Of a DNA stretch of 64,000 nucleotides, positions 12,700 through 23,460 are shown piece after piece; positions within the stretch are counted from its first letter, which is position 1, and each line of letters begins with the position of its first letter. This DNA comes from Endomychus coccineus. Lineage: Eukaryota; Arthropoda; Insecta; Coleoptera; Endomychidae. The stretch lies in the NCBI GenBank assembly GCA_958510875.1, contig OY294068.1, positions 201,611,997 to 201,675,996 on the forward strand, read 5' to 3'. The translations under genes and the position numbers were made by a program. The notes under the pieces were generated by a model that was not told where the DNA came from, searched no databases, and saw nothing but the letters and a program-made list of their open reading frames with translations.

Positions 12700-13310
12700 A
12701 ATGGGTACATTGTTCTGTGAGGTATCAAAAAGTTCTTAGGATTTATCTTGTACAAACTAATGCTAGAATCAAACTATCGAAAATATGTTATAACGATGTT
12801 TCATTAGAATCGTTGAAATCGACCAAAATCTAGATCTTTCCATACTTACCCCATATGAAACTCAAAAAAATCGAGTTATCGTAAAAGAGTGGGGTATTCT
12901 TTGAATCTTCTTCTGTAAGGTATCAAAAGGACGTTGTGATAATATTTTGTATATAAAACCTTCAAAATGTGATTTCATTATGGTAAGCGTGGATCTGATG
13001 AGCTTAATTCGGGATCTCTAGACACTGAAACTTGCTTAATTATCGTCTGATGTTAAACCTAATGTTAGAATGAAATTTCTCATCATCGAAAATGTGTTAT
13101 AACGATGTTTCATTCGAATAGAGATTTTGTCAAAACCTACCCCTTATGAAATCCTAAAACATTGAAACTTTTGTCGAATTTTGTTCTGTGAGATATCAAA
13201 ACGTTGTTATTATGATTTTCTCCAATAAACTCATGAAAACACAATTTCTTTATGGTTAGTGTATATCAGATGAGCCGAATTTGGGATCTCTAGGCACTAC
13301 AATTCTGAAG
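12700..13310. repeat. Tandem repeat of about 305 bp, roughly two copies
   Basis: ATGTTATAACGATGTTTCATT near 12785 recurs as GTGTTATAACGATGTTTCATT near 13092. CTGTGAGGTATCAAAA at about 12716 recurs as CTGTAAGGTATCAAAA (12914) and CTGTGAGATATCAAAA (13186). GGGATCTCTAGACACT (13011) recurs as GGGATCTCTAGGCACT (13285). Copies are diverged by substitutions and small indels. No coding frame spans them. Confidence 0.7.
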
Positions 13311-14555
13311 TCATTGGACATCATTAATTTATCCAGATTACTCCTCTAAATTTTTTTAAATTAGGGGCAGGTTATACCCTCATAGACAAACGATCATTTT
13401 GTCTCATTAAGACATGAGTTTTATGTTGTAAAATATAGCAACTTACTCAAAACAAACAAAATATAGCTGATTTTTCCATTGTACCCCTATTATATCGGCC
13501 ATGGTAGAGATACGATTGTGAATGTTAGATTTCTCACACCAGATTAGAATTTAGTGACCTAAGAAACAAATTCATGGATGTTTTCAATAACTAACTCTTG
13601 ACGCTTGAGTCAATATTAAATTTCGATATCTAATGGCCGTTTTCACCCTCTTAGAGGTAAAATCACTTCTATTCTTCTCTAATATTTGAAGTAGATACCC
13701 TAAAGCTCAAGAATAATCAAAACGGAATTAGTCCGAGGTTTGGATTCTCTCCAATACCTAGTGCAATAAACGAAATACTGACATCAATGAAAAGACATCT
13801 TAATATCCAGCGAAAGTAGCAGCACAACGAATATATTTTTGCGTGAAAGTAATGTAATTTTGTAGTAGCCCATTAATTATTATGAGGACATTAGTACCAA
13901 CATTGAAAAAGTGAATTTCAATTTGAAATGAGTCACCGTTTTCAAAACAAACAGTAAGCTCGCTCGGCTCTCTCATAAAAATAAGTAGGTAACGTATTTG
14001 CCTTAATGCAATATTATTACGAAGTTAAGAGAAGATGGTTTCCAGTTTGCGCTGAAAGCAATATAAACTTCGAGCAATTTAGTTTATGTAAATGAATCAT
14101 AATTGCGAGAAATCTGGATTCGCTGATTCAGGCCGTTCTAATGAAAGTCCTTTTGCTTAGTCGAAATCATTCTCACGGTTTACAAAATCCAATGAAATAT
14201 GAATTCGCTAATGGCTGTGGCATTTCATTAATGACAACCAAGCAGATTGACGTATTTATTCGTCGCTCGAAACTTGCGGACTTCTTCAATTATTGTCGCG
14301 ACTGTTACATCTTCTATTATCACGTATTGCCATTTCGACGAAATTATTAGTTAAGCGTTTTGGGGGTACCGAACAACAAGCTGGACTGTTTCGGTGTTCA
14401 TAGTATTGATAATTCAATATCATACCCACAGATATACGATTTTTAGCAAATCTTGGCTAACTGATATTATCAATTGTTACAATATCTAATGACCTAATTC
14501 CTAAAAAGGCTGTCAAATAAATGACAGTGACATTTTTTATTACATAGAAACAAAT
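13311..14555. other. Unassigned AT-rich stretch
   Basis: No gene, repeat or RNA is recognised. The frame at 14141-14350 has no family signature. Confidence 0.4.
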
Positions 14556-14950
14556 AACATAGAATATGACTTTCTTATGTGGACACAGTGAGACGTACAG
14601 CTCGGGACATTAGACATCGCCTAGCAGTAGAACGTGAATCCAGTTTATAATATCTTGATATATTTGGAGCAGTAATCTATATCTCTTCCTTTCTTTCTCA
14701 CTCTTGTCGCACTAGTTTATTCTCATGTCTAGCATAATATACACACATAATATGAAAACAAAACATAGAATATGACTTTCTTATGTGGAAAAAGTGAGAC
14801 GTATATTTCGGGACATTGGAGATCACCTAGTAGAAGAATGTGAACCCAGTCCATAATATCTTAATATCTGTGGAGCGGTAAATTCTCTCTTTCTCTATCT
14901 ATCTTGCGGCACTAATTTATTCTCATATCTAGCACAATATACACTTATCG
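14556..14950. repeat. Tandem repeat of about 203 bp, two copies
   Basis: AACATAGAATATGACTTTC starts at 14556 and again at 14762, and both are followed by TTATGTGGA, GTGAGACGTA, GGGACATT, a CCTAGYAG block, a CTTTCT-rich tract and TCTAGCAYAATATACAC. The period is 200 to 206 bp. A diverged fragment of the same unit (GAGACATTAGAGAACGCCTAGCAG) sits at 21340-21370, so the unit is also dispersed. Confidence 0.75.
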
Positions 14951-15299
14951 TCGCTCGCTCGGTGCTGGTATGATATGCATCACAAGTACCAGACCTGAAG
15001 GAGGAGCCAATTAGTGGTTATGGCATTTCGACCACTCAGACCTGTTAGGTCACCGCGTAACGTTTCTGTGTCACGGTTTCTATCAATTAAGCCCCATAAA
15101 AACATATTTTGTGTTGAAATGATTAAAAATTCTTTCGGGAACGTTATTCCCGATGAAGAAGATGGATCTTTTTGCAGATCTTGTGAGCACTTCCTTCCCT
15201 TGTTCAAGGTGTTTGCTAATGATAGGAACTATGTTAGTTCAGTGACTGGGTTTTCAGGTTTCTTGTGTGTGGGACTATTGTGGCTCACCCAGCAAGTTC

Positions 15300-15600
15300 A
15301 GTATTTTTATAAGGCCGATGATTTTGCTGGTTGAAGTTTTGTTCAGATTTACTGGTAAGGCGTTTTATCTCAGATCTGAGTATTGTGTCAAATAGGCAGT
15401 AACAGAAAACGTGTTCCGCCATTTCCTCATTCGTAGACATAGTTGACATTGAGCGTCTTCCACTGTGATGAGTTTCCTTAGATGGTTTAAATAGCAGTGT
15501 CGGTCTATACATGCTAAATAGGGTACGTAAGTCCAACCTGCCCTGCTCTAGGAGGTTTTTTTCTCGAAGGGTGTATAATAAATGCTTCACATAGCTATTT
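15300..15600 (-). pseudogene. I-like LINE C-terminus
   Basis: On the minus strand the frame reads SMSTNEEMAEHVFCYCLFDT, the Cys/His block found near the C-terminus of RNase H-bearing LINEs (family EETAEHVLCxCP), then a short tail ending YKNTELAG and stop. The bases after the stop (GCCACAATAGTCC) resemble the conserved GCACAATAGAYC just past the stop in this LINE group, also seen at about 61486. RNase H is not visible upstream. This is a truncated, inactive 3' fragment. Confidence 0.6.
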
Positions 15601-15949
15601 TCGCTATGCTTTCAGATATGACCATTACATTTGATTATATCTAGAACTCATAAGGAAACGAAGTCCGCTAAAGAATGCGATTACACATAATTATGAATAT
15701 ACAAGTGATGTCACATATTGAACTTGATAAATCACTTATTTCAAGTCAGCTGATTATACATATTCCACCTATTGCCGTAGTGTACTGTTGAATAATATTC
15801 AACCTGCCCAGTAGTACGAAATAATATTCAACAATAAATCATTAAATAGGTAGATAATTGATGATATAAAGTGATTCTCATCTATATCAGTAACGTGACT
15901 ACTAGTTACTATATTCCTAGTTATAGGTGTTATCTAGTGTATGACGTAT

Positions 15950-16150
15950 GCTACTGAAATGGCAACTGAGAGGCTAATAAGGTGTAACCAATTTCCGCAC
16001 AAATTGCTGATTTTGGGGGAAGATTAGTTGTCCTCTGAGGTTACGGTACAGTCATGTACCTTAGAAGACCTGCCTGGGTTTCTTACAAGTAAGAAGGTCA
16101 GAGTTCTTCTAGTTTAGTTTTGTGGTTGGTATTTGAGAAATGCTCTTCCT
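15950..16150 (+). pseudogene. Possible LINE C-terminal tail
   Basis: One frame reads VTVQSCTLEDLPGFLTSKKVRVLL, resembling the last residues of I-like LINE ORF2 (…LPxxxLLxFIRxTGL). The match is short and contains stops around it. It could be coincidence. Confidence 0.25.
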
Positions 16151-16700
16151 ACAGAAGAATAATGTCTTTGCCTTGAATAAAATGACTACAAACCTTTGTA
16201 GCTATTCATTAACAGAAATGAATCATTAACTATTTACAATATATACAATTATCAACAATCAAAAATATCTATACAGAGTTTTCACTGGAAATGACAACAT
16301 TTATAAGACAGTGATATTCGGTCATCCCTATATGATATACGCTATTCGATTATTAAATCCAAATGATTCCGCGAAAGTTTTTTATCACGCTCACGAACAC
16401 CTGGTATCTCGATTAGGTCAATATACCCCAACACGACGTAAGAAATGAGAATATCAGATTGTCCACTTCCTCATAAGTTCGACACATAAAAATCTGTTTA
16501 CTTGAGAGGTGACCAGGCACCGGTGTACTACTTCGTCTCTCCTTATGACAATTTATTACGCCTCGGTTTATATTTTGGTTTAATAGAAATACGGAATCAG
16601 TGTTCGGAAGAACATATTACTATTAAGTTTTACACGGAGAATCTCTAATTTGAAATTGAACTCAATCTTTTCACGGAAATTCTTAATTGTTAACTAAACT
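16151..16700. other. Unassigned AT-rich stretch
   Basis: No gene, repeat or RNA is recognised. Confidence 0.4.
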
Positions 16701-16714
16701 GGTATTCATCATTA

Positions 16715-17045
16715 CATTCAGGTGAAACGATTGTCAACACTGAATCGTCTCGTAGAACTTGATTGAAAATTAAAACAAAAATTGATTCTTTACGGAAAAT
16801 ATTATTAAATTATGAACGGAACAGCGCTTCTCAATATATTGAGGAAAAACAATCGTCAACACTTGACTGTTTTCTAGAATTATCGAAAATAAACTCAGAT
16901 TCAAATAGTGATGGAAAATAATAAATAATTATGAACAGTACGGCGCTTCCCAATATATTCAGGAAAACAATCGTCAACACTTTATTGTTTTCTAGAATTA
17001 TTGAAATATAAATTCAGCAATTGAATCTTTACGGAAAATTAAAAG
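16715..17045. repeat. Tandem repeat of 120 bp, nearly three copies
   Basis: ATTGTCAACAC at 16730, ATCGTCAACAC near 16852 and ATCGTCAACAC near 16970 mark a period of 120 bp. Shared blocks are TCTAGAATTATYGAAA, TTACGGAAAAT, AATTATGAACRG and CGCTTCYCAATATATT. Copies two and three are closest to each other. Confidence 0.75.
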
Positions 17046-17319
17046 TCGAGAATATACTTACTCTCCATTTATCGGACTAAATGGAAAAATTCCACTTTCG
17101 ATATATCGGATTTTACTGCTTCGGCTACGTCGGTCTCCTAGCAAGTGAAGTCTATATGGGAGACCGGGCTCCTTTTATACTCTGAAGTTGACACGTCATG
17201 TCATTGAGAATGTCGCCGGAACGCGGACTCGCTTATCAGTAGCTACACTCTGCTGTCGTGTTTTTATACACATAGTGTACCAAAGTTTCCATTTATTTCG
17301 GTAGAGGTGACTTACTTGT

Positions 17320-17880
17320 GCAATAATATCAATTAGTAACGACGCTTCGTTTCAAAGGGCTTTCATTTGACGATCCCTGTTCAGCCCTTCACAAGGAAAA
17401 GTTAACCTTTTTGCTGGAATGTTTGCAGCAAATTCCACAACTGAAAAACTCTCCTAATATTGCTGCCATCGATAGCCATATGCATGAAATAGTCTCTCGT
17501 CAGCGTCCAATTTGGAGCATTTTGCTTGATCTCAATACCAAAGAGTTTATGGGGCGGAATTCCACCTGTCGTTTTCAAGGAATGTGCGGTTGTTTACAAA
17601 CTAGAGTCCAATTGCAAAAAAAAAGAAAGAAGATCCTTCCTAATAATTCTAGACCCATTACACTATTATCTGTAATCTTCAAAGTGATGAACGAAGCAAT
17701 CAACATCTAGAGAGCTCCAAAATTGTGAATGACCGGAAATATAGCTTTCGTCATCAGAGATCAACAGAAGACCTGCTTTACCACGTAACATATATATGTT
17801 AGGAATATTGAGAAACATGGGGAATCTCTAGCTGTAGTATCTCTAACGCATTCTAGCTTTTGTGTCGACACCTCGAAGAC
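17320..17880 (+). pseudogene. I-like LINE fragment spanning the start of reverse transcriptase
   Basis: Frames in order: KVNLFAGMFAANSTTEKLS at about 17398-17450 (family KAxLFASMFAANSTLD), a broken stretch including LLDLNTKEFMG, then KRKKILPNNSRPITLLSVIFKVMNEAINI at 17620-17710 (RT block NYRPISLLSVISKVME), then SSKIVNDRKYSFRHQRSTEDLLYH (family QYGFRxxRST), with a frame change between. The same family supplies the antisense piece at 28810-29660. It is inactive and truncated on both sides. Confidence 0.7.
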
Positions 17881-19295
17881 ATATATTCCCACTTGAAAAA
17901 TAGTTGCATGACCACTGAGATCAAAAGAGAGAAGTCTGACTTTGGGCTGCAACTGTATATTCCGGCCTCATCATCTTGGGGAGTTGTGATAGGTGGATGA
18001 ACTCCTGAATTAGAATACTTTCAGTTCATTTGACATTTCTGAACAATCAAGCTCCACCGTTTTCAAAGGTCTAGCGTAATTTGGTGGTTAAAGGTGACTA
18101 CATTCAAGTAACAAAGGGTATAGTTCGGTTTGGTCTTTCACACACACACACATACGTACACACCTTTCGAGCAATAGCTATACTTCCGCTGTTGTTAATA
18201 ACCCTCACGTGGGTTACCTTACATCTTATAATATCGATCAAAGGTTACGTTTCGTAAGATCGAGACGCCTTCTTCGTATAAAATGTTTGTCTGTTTCGAT
18301 TGTTTGACGTGTATTTACTTTCGACGCCAACGCATGGCGAACTGCGATTCTATTGTTTTTTATTGTCCGACCGAGATTGCGGCTACGCCTACTGCGGACG
18401 ATGGTGGAGCAGTTCCTTTATTTTTATAAAAGTGCGCTCTGTAATCGTATGTTTTACTACACCCACGTGTGCGATAGTAAATGTAAAGTTAACAATCACG
18501 TGTCTGTGGCGATAATTCAAGACATGTACGTACGCAATTAGGAAATAGTTTCCATGGGATAATAATGAATAATCTAATGTCGATTCTCGTGGTTTGCTGC
18601 GCCCACGTTATACGGAATACTTTTCAGCGACGATATCAATCAAGTGGGGTAATTGTGGTGGTGCTGCGAAAAGCGTTACAAACAAGATATAAACGACGAG
18701 AGATAAATTGCTTTCTAGCGCTAGTGCATTTTTCAAACATTGTAAATGTACACACAACAAAATAAGAATTCCACTATTTAGATACAATCTGTCTAGGGGT
18801 TTGTTTGAAAGTGGAAGTTCAGAACACCAGACCAATAATGTTGTAAAATATTGCTGGAGTATAAGTTTCAAGATTGTTTCATAGTTTTACAATAGCTCTC
18901 TTGTGGCCGAGTGCTTCGTTGTATTACTATTTTTAACTATAAAACTTTCTGGTAAGCGTTTCCCGATGATTAATCTATTAATAATAAGTTGTATATTGAA
19001 GCCCATAAATTACTCAAAATCTGGTCTTTAACTAGCTGAACTGGCTAGATAATAAATGAATTAAGAAATTAACTGCTGAGAATTTTTATTTTTATTCACT
19101 TGATGGTGTTGAGCTGTGGTGTCAGCTTCTGCCAAAACCGATCAGTTCTATTTCATTCAAATGCTTCCTTCTTTGGTTTAAAATATTATGTTCGATGCTT
19201 GATCAACATATTTCGAACCCCTTCCATATTGATTTCTTGATCGTTTTGTAGTTTCATATTGAATCGAACGAGCTCTCAGGTGTTGTCACATTTTT
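17881..19295. other. Non-coding stretch, CpG-containing from 18180 to 18560
   Basis: A short CA run at about 18139-18152 is followed by a CpG-containing stretch with two overlapping short open frames (18300-18541). No family signature is seen in them. Nothing else is recognised. Confidence 0.35.
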
Positions 19296-19580
19296 CCGGG
19301 TCTCTGGAGCCCTGTGTATCTAAGTCATCTTCTAGGTATGAACTTTCTGACGATCATAATCATAATCGGCGACTTCGAAAACCCTCGAGAGCCATTAGCA
19401 AATTCCTAGAAGATGACGTAAATACACAGGGCTACGGAGACCCGGAAACACCTCCAGGTAATTTGCAGACCATTCTGAATGTCATAGTCGTGATCGGCGA
19501 CTTCGAAAACTCCGAAAGCCAGAATCTGTTACATTTTATGAAGAAAAATTAACAAATTCCTAGAAGTTGACGTGGTTACC
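19296..19580. repeat. G-rich modular repeat with a 41-bp-arm hairpin
   Basis: CCGGGTCTCTGGAGCCCTGT at 19296 through TCTAGG at 19336 is the reverse complement, with a few mismatches, of 19405-19445 (CCTAGAAGATGACG ... GAGACCCGG), with a loop of about 68 bp. Inside and after it, CGGCGACTTCGAAAA occurs at 19367 and 19495, a 128-bp direct repeat. The module resembles the GTTCAGCGACGTCGAAAAC units of the fold-back element at 57.9-59.6 kb. Confidence 0.65.
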
Positions 19581-19704
19581 CGGTTTTATACAATTCGAAC
19601 CTTCTAATTTCGATAGGCCACGTGAAAATCCCGGAGCCGGAAGCGTTATCGAGATCTGAACGTTACAACTTTCGTATAAAATTGTGTTTGCAAGTAACTG
19701 TCAC

Positions 19705-19742
19705 CATAGATAACTCTACTACCTGTAGTAGAGTTATCTATG
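19705..19742. repeat. Perfect 18-bp-arm hairpin
   Basis: CATAGATAACTCTACTAC (19705-19722), then CT, then GTAGTAGAGTTATCTATG (19725-19742). The arms are an exact inverted repeat with a 2-base spacer. Outside the arms the symmetry stops. Confidence 0.95.
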
Positions 19743-20214
19743 CTTGTCACAGAATACTCTTCATAGAGATCAAGATGATACTCCTACGTGACGCCTTATA
19801 TGTTTCCCCTACGTGGCGTCTTTTGGTAATACACTATATGTTCAACAGTCGATAGAAAATTTGATTTTGAGGAAAAAAATTCCTATTAACATATATGCAG
19901 AAGCTTAGTTTTTGAGATACAGGGTGTTGAAACTGAAACAAAAATTTCGTTTTTTGCAAATATCTCCGGAACTGTTTATCGTACAGAAAACATCTTTTGC
20001 GAACATTTTCTACTCATAGCAAGCTATGTTCTATGCGATCAAAAAAAATTTTCACTCATAATTCGTGAAGATTTTGAAGGGGTAGTGGATGTTTTCTGCC
20101 CAACTTTATCTGGTAGCGTAGTGCTATGCAATAGCTTTACCGCGGCAGTCCCCGAGTGCCACACGTTTCATTTTTTTTGTTAGATGTTAAATATGGGTAG
20201 CATAAGCTAAACTT
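19743..20214. other. Stretch with a possible lone mariner-type end
   Basis: GATACAGGGTGTTGAAAC at about 19917 resembles the outer end of mariner-like elements such as the one at 54744 (ACAGGGTATTCC). No matching inverted end (…AACACCCTGTA) is found downstream before the LINE tail at 20215, so this is at best a solo end. Confidence 0.3.
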
Positions 20215-20297
20215 CGCCTCTCTCTTTTTAACATGGTATTTTCTTTTTACTTTGTACAAAATAAAGGCAATTTATTATTATTACTATTATTATTAAA
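20215..20297 (+). repeat. LINE 3' tail with (TTA) repeats
   Basis: TTGTACAAAATAAAGGCAA is followed by TTTATTATTATTACTATTATTATTAAA. An AATAAA signal directly before a TTA repeat is typical of the 3' end of several insect LINEs. No coding part is attached. Confidence 0.5.
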
Positions 20298-20900
20298 TAT
20301 ACAACCACTTCGCTCGATCACCTGTAGTTTCCCATCTCGCCAGGAAGCCAACAATCAGCAGGAAATTATAAAAAGTACGGGTCACAGCTGAGAGATGAAT
20401 TCTTCTATCCTGATTTGACACGATATCAGTTTGAGTTTATCGGATACATTTTAACAGTTCTTAAGAATGATATTCGGAAATAGTGGCAGTGGAATCAGGA
20501 ATAAGCATATTATAGGAAATTGACGATTGAAACTGTGATTAGACCATAAATATTCGTTTATTTCGAATTAATAACGTCCATATTTACCAAGCATTTTGGT
20601 TTTGTTGGCAACAATTTTATCGTAAAGCATCACACTCTCGGAGGTGAGATACAGTATTTACTGTATGGCTCGAAGCACGGGATGTGTGGTTATGCGAAAA
20701 CGCTGCCGGTACAAGGGGGTTGTGGGAAGGGAGGTGGCGGAAAAGGGGTTTTAGCATGGTGTGTCACCCCAGAGAGCTCTAACTCATCCCGGTAAGCCGG
20801 CTGCGGTCAGCGAGTCCAACATTGCGCCAACTATTGCCATTGATTGGCACGGAATCGCGCGTCACTTATCCTACGGGACATTAATCATGTACCCAAAGGG
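20298..20900. other. Non-coding stretch, G+C-richer from about 20640
   Basis: From about 20640 the sequence becomes GC-richer (runs such as GGGGGTTGTGGGAAGGGAGG and CCGGTAAGCCGGCTGCGG). No coding frame is recognised. It leads into the weak promoter candidate at 20905. Confidence 0.4.
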
Positions 20901-20904
20901 AGGC

Positions 20905-21007
20905 ACTTATAAACCGCAGTCTCTCGTTCTAGCATAATTAAGCAGTCTCTGGTTTTACCTTTTGTTTTAATCCGAGTCAACATGTTACGTTCGTACCGTT
21001 TTCCCAG
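20905..21007 (+). promoter_or_regulatory. Weak candidate: TATA box plus short first exon
   Basis: CTTATAAACC at about 20907-20916 resembles a TATA box. ATG at about 20981 opens a short frame and CCA|GTAAGC near 21005 fits a splice donor, so a short coding first exon is conceivable. The position at the end of a GC-richer island is suggestive. All three signals are common by chance, and no downstream exon is confirmed. Confidence 0.15.
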
Positions 21008-21408
21008 TAAGCTTCGGAAAGGAACGAAAACGACATCTATGTTTCATATTACCTAATACAAATCAAAAACACAACTGTGTTTCCTATTACGTTTATGTGC
21101 AACTCCTGTGACCCGTTTTTCACCCTTTTTATCCTCTTCACCCACCCCCATATACGGAATGTTATAGGTTACGTAATGTAATATGAACTAATGAATACTT
21201 ATAGCCTGTTCCCTATAATGGACAAAATTCGTCATGGCAGCATGTGATACAGTATTGACAATGCCAGGTTGACTCATTTGTTTGGGAATTCACGTACATT
21301 CCCATGAGATGATTTCAGAATGAGACAATATCATGTAAAGTTCGAGACATTAGAGAACGCCTAGCAGAAGTAACGGTAGTGAGGGTACGCTTGGTACCGA
21401 TATGGTCC
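21008..21408. other. Spacer before the Penelope-like element
   Basis: Nothing coding is recognised. At 21340-21372 there is a diverged fragment of the 203-bp unit described at 14556-14950. Confidence 0.4.
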
Positions 21409-22618
21409 TGAAAAATCTTGTCTTCCGGATGGATTCCGCGTCACAATAGCTCGACTTGATGCCGACGTTTCTACTGGTTTCTGTACCCGTATTTATTGTA
21501 GGAAAAATCCTTCACGCTACATAGTTCACTGCCTTTGTTCCCGTGGTTAACTTCTTTCCGGCACCTGACCCTGCCGTTGTGCGATCATGTGCGAAGTGGA
21601 ATTTTCGAGGATGGGTTTCCAAATGTTGGGAAGGTAATATCCTGAGTCACGGTTCAGATTATTCGGATGTTTTAGGATTTCTATAGCTTCAAGGATGTTT
21701 CGCTGATAGAAGTTTGGGGCTCGGACTAGGATTTTAGTATCTTCAAAAAGGATTTGATGATTTCTGTTAAACTTGTGTTCCGCAAGTGCAGATCTACTGG
21801 TGTCACGAAGTCTTGTACAATCTTTAAAATCAGAATTAAAACATCTATCATCTGCCTTATTATCAAAGAATTTCTCCCATTATAACATTCAAAAAGCCAT
21901 AAAGAAATACACTTCACCTAAAATTCCAAATCGACCTAAGCCAGAAACCCTCCCACCTGCTTTATCCACGGCCTGTCTTCCATATATTCAAATAATAACA
22001 GATCGAATTTCCAAAATCTTCAAAAAACATAATATTTCTACCCGTTTTTCCACACTTCCAAAATTATCTCAAATTTACAAACCTATCAAAGATCCCTTCC
22101 CTCCTCTCCACTTAGGAGGTGTTTATAGTATTCCCTGTTCTTGCGGTAAAGTCTACATTGGTGAAACAGGTCGTACAGTAGCTACTCGTGTGAAAGAACA
22201 TGAGCGCTGTACAAGACTTCGTGACACCAGTAGATCTGCACTTGCGGAACACAAGTTCAACAGAAATCATCAAATCCTTTTTGAAGATACTAAAATCCTA
22301 GTCCGAGCCCCAAACTTCTATCAGCGAAACATCCTTGAAGCTATAGAAATCCTAAGACATCCGAATAATCTGCACCGTGACTCAGGATATTACCTTCCCA
22401 ACATTTGGAAACCCATCCTCGAAAATTCCACTTCGCACATGATCGCACAACGGCAGGGTCAGGTGCCGGAACGAAGTTAACCACCGGAACAAAAGCAGTG
22501 AACTATGTAGCGTGAAGGATTTTTCCTACAATAAATACGGGTACAGAAACCAGTAGAAACGTCGGCATCAAGTCGAGCTATTGTGACGCGGAATCCATCC
22601 GGAAGACAAGATTTTTCA
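21409..22618 (+). mobile_element. Penelope-like element fragment flanked by an inverted copy of its own 3' end
   Basis: 21409-21819 and 22209-22618 are inverted repeats of each other, 411 and 410 bp, with only a handful of mismatches. The right arm contains the end of the GIY-YIG coding region plus the 3' untranslated part, so the left arm is an inverted duplicate of the 3' end. Partial terminal copies in tandem or inverted orientation are known for Penelope-like elements. The unique core is about 390 bp. The element is 5'-truncated: the RT palm is absent. Confidence 0.8.
21820..22480 (+). CDS. Penelope-like RT thumb/linker and GIY-YIG endonuclease, 5'-truncated
   Basis: The open frame (continuous from 21773) encodes, in order, an RT thumb/linker region with SSALLSKNFSHYNIQKAI and CLPYIQIITDRISKIFKKHNI, then the GIY-YIG nuclease: GGVYSIPCSCGKVYIGETGRTVATRVKEH (GVY and YIG, followed by the conserved Arg and His), then FNRNHQILFEDTKIL and a C-terminal tail. 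In Penelope-like elements this endonuclease nicks target DNA for reverse transcription. No stop interrupts it, but the RT catalytic palm is missing, so it cannot be autonomous. The first 15 or so codons of the open frame lie in the inverted left arm and are probably not original coding sequence. Confidence 0.85.
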
Positions 22619-23460
22619 AGATTAGCTGTCCGCGGAAGTCTACTATCCAAGATACCCTTATGGTCCGTTCTGGATTTGGAGTATTCTCCGACCCTCTTTT
22701 TGCAAATTCGTAGACCTTTTCATTGGCTGTCGTTCCCTGATGTCCCGGCACCCAGATCAGCAGCTTCTCCTGCACCTGCACCTTTGTCAGTCTGGATACC
22801 AGGTCTTTCTCTTTAGAATGTCGCACATGTTCATATGTTCCCATTCAGTCCTTTCTGTTATTGATAACCTGAATGTGTTGTTAAAATAGTATCGCTTTGG
22901 ATTGTGATCTGTTCTCATGCCTAACACTTCCCTGGTCAAGATTTTTGAGATGTTCATGTGTCCTGGCCCAATGTGAACATTCTCCAGTATATTTTGTATT
23001 CTGTAGGCACCAAGCTTTGCCTCTCCTTGGATTACCAATTGAAAGAGAGGTAATCCCAATAGTGTCTCCATTGCTGAAGTGGGCGTTGATTTCATGGCCT
23101 CTATGATTCCAAGTCATGCAAGTTTATGGACCTTGATTAGTCTTGTCGTAGTCCTTCTTTGTTGTGTTCTGAACCACCATACCAAAGAGGCGTATCTTAT
23201 TGCGGGTTTTACTACCAAGTTGTACAACCAATAGAGCATGTTCATTCGTAGCCTCCATTTTTTGGCGAAGGAGCGTTTTGCCACAAATAATGAGGTCTCC
23301 GCTTTTTCAATTACTCTCCCCAAATGTTGGTTTCGAGTCAGTTTCGAGTCTAGTGTCACCCCAAGATATTTGACTTCCTTTTTTAGCTCTCCTCGAATCT
23401 TCAGAAGTGCATAATCCATCTGGAAGCCATACATTTTTAGGAGAGAAATTTTTTCTGAAT
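22619..23460 (-). pseudogene. I-like LINE remnant: RT tail to RNase H end
   Basis: The minus strand from 23434 reads KKEVKYLGVTLDSKL, then a thumb region ending WWFRTQQRRTTTRLIKVHKLA. After a frame change it reads STPTSAMETLLGLPLFQLVIQ (family TPTAAMEALLGLPPLHL), and at 22780-22660 the RNase H end LLIWVPGHQGTTANEKVYEFAKRGS (family WVPGHxGIxGNExADELA). The RNase H front half is missing, so there is an internal deletion. The Penelope fragment ends within the same frame at 22618, suggesting one inserted in the other or a rearrangement. Confidence 0.75.
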
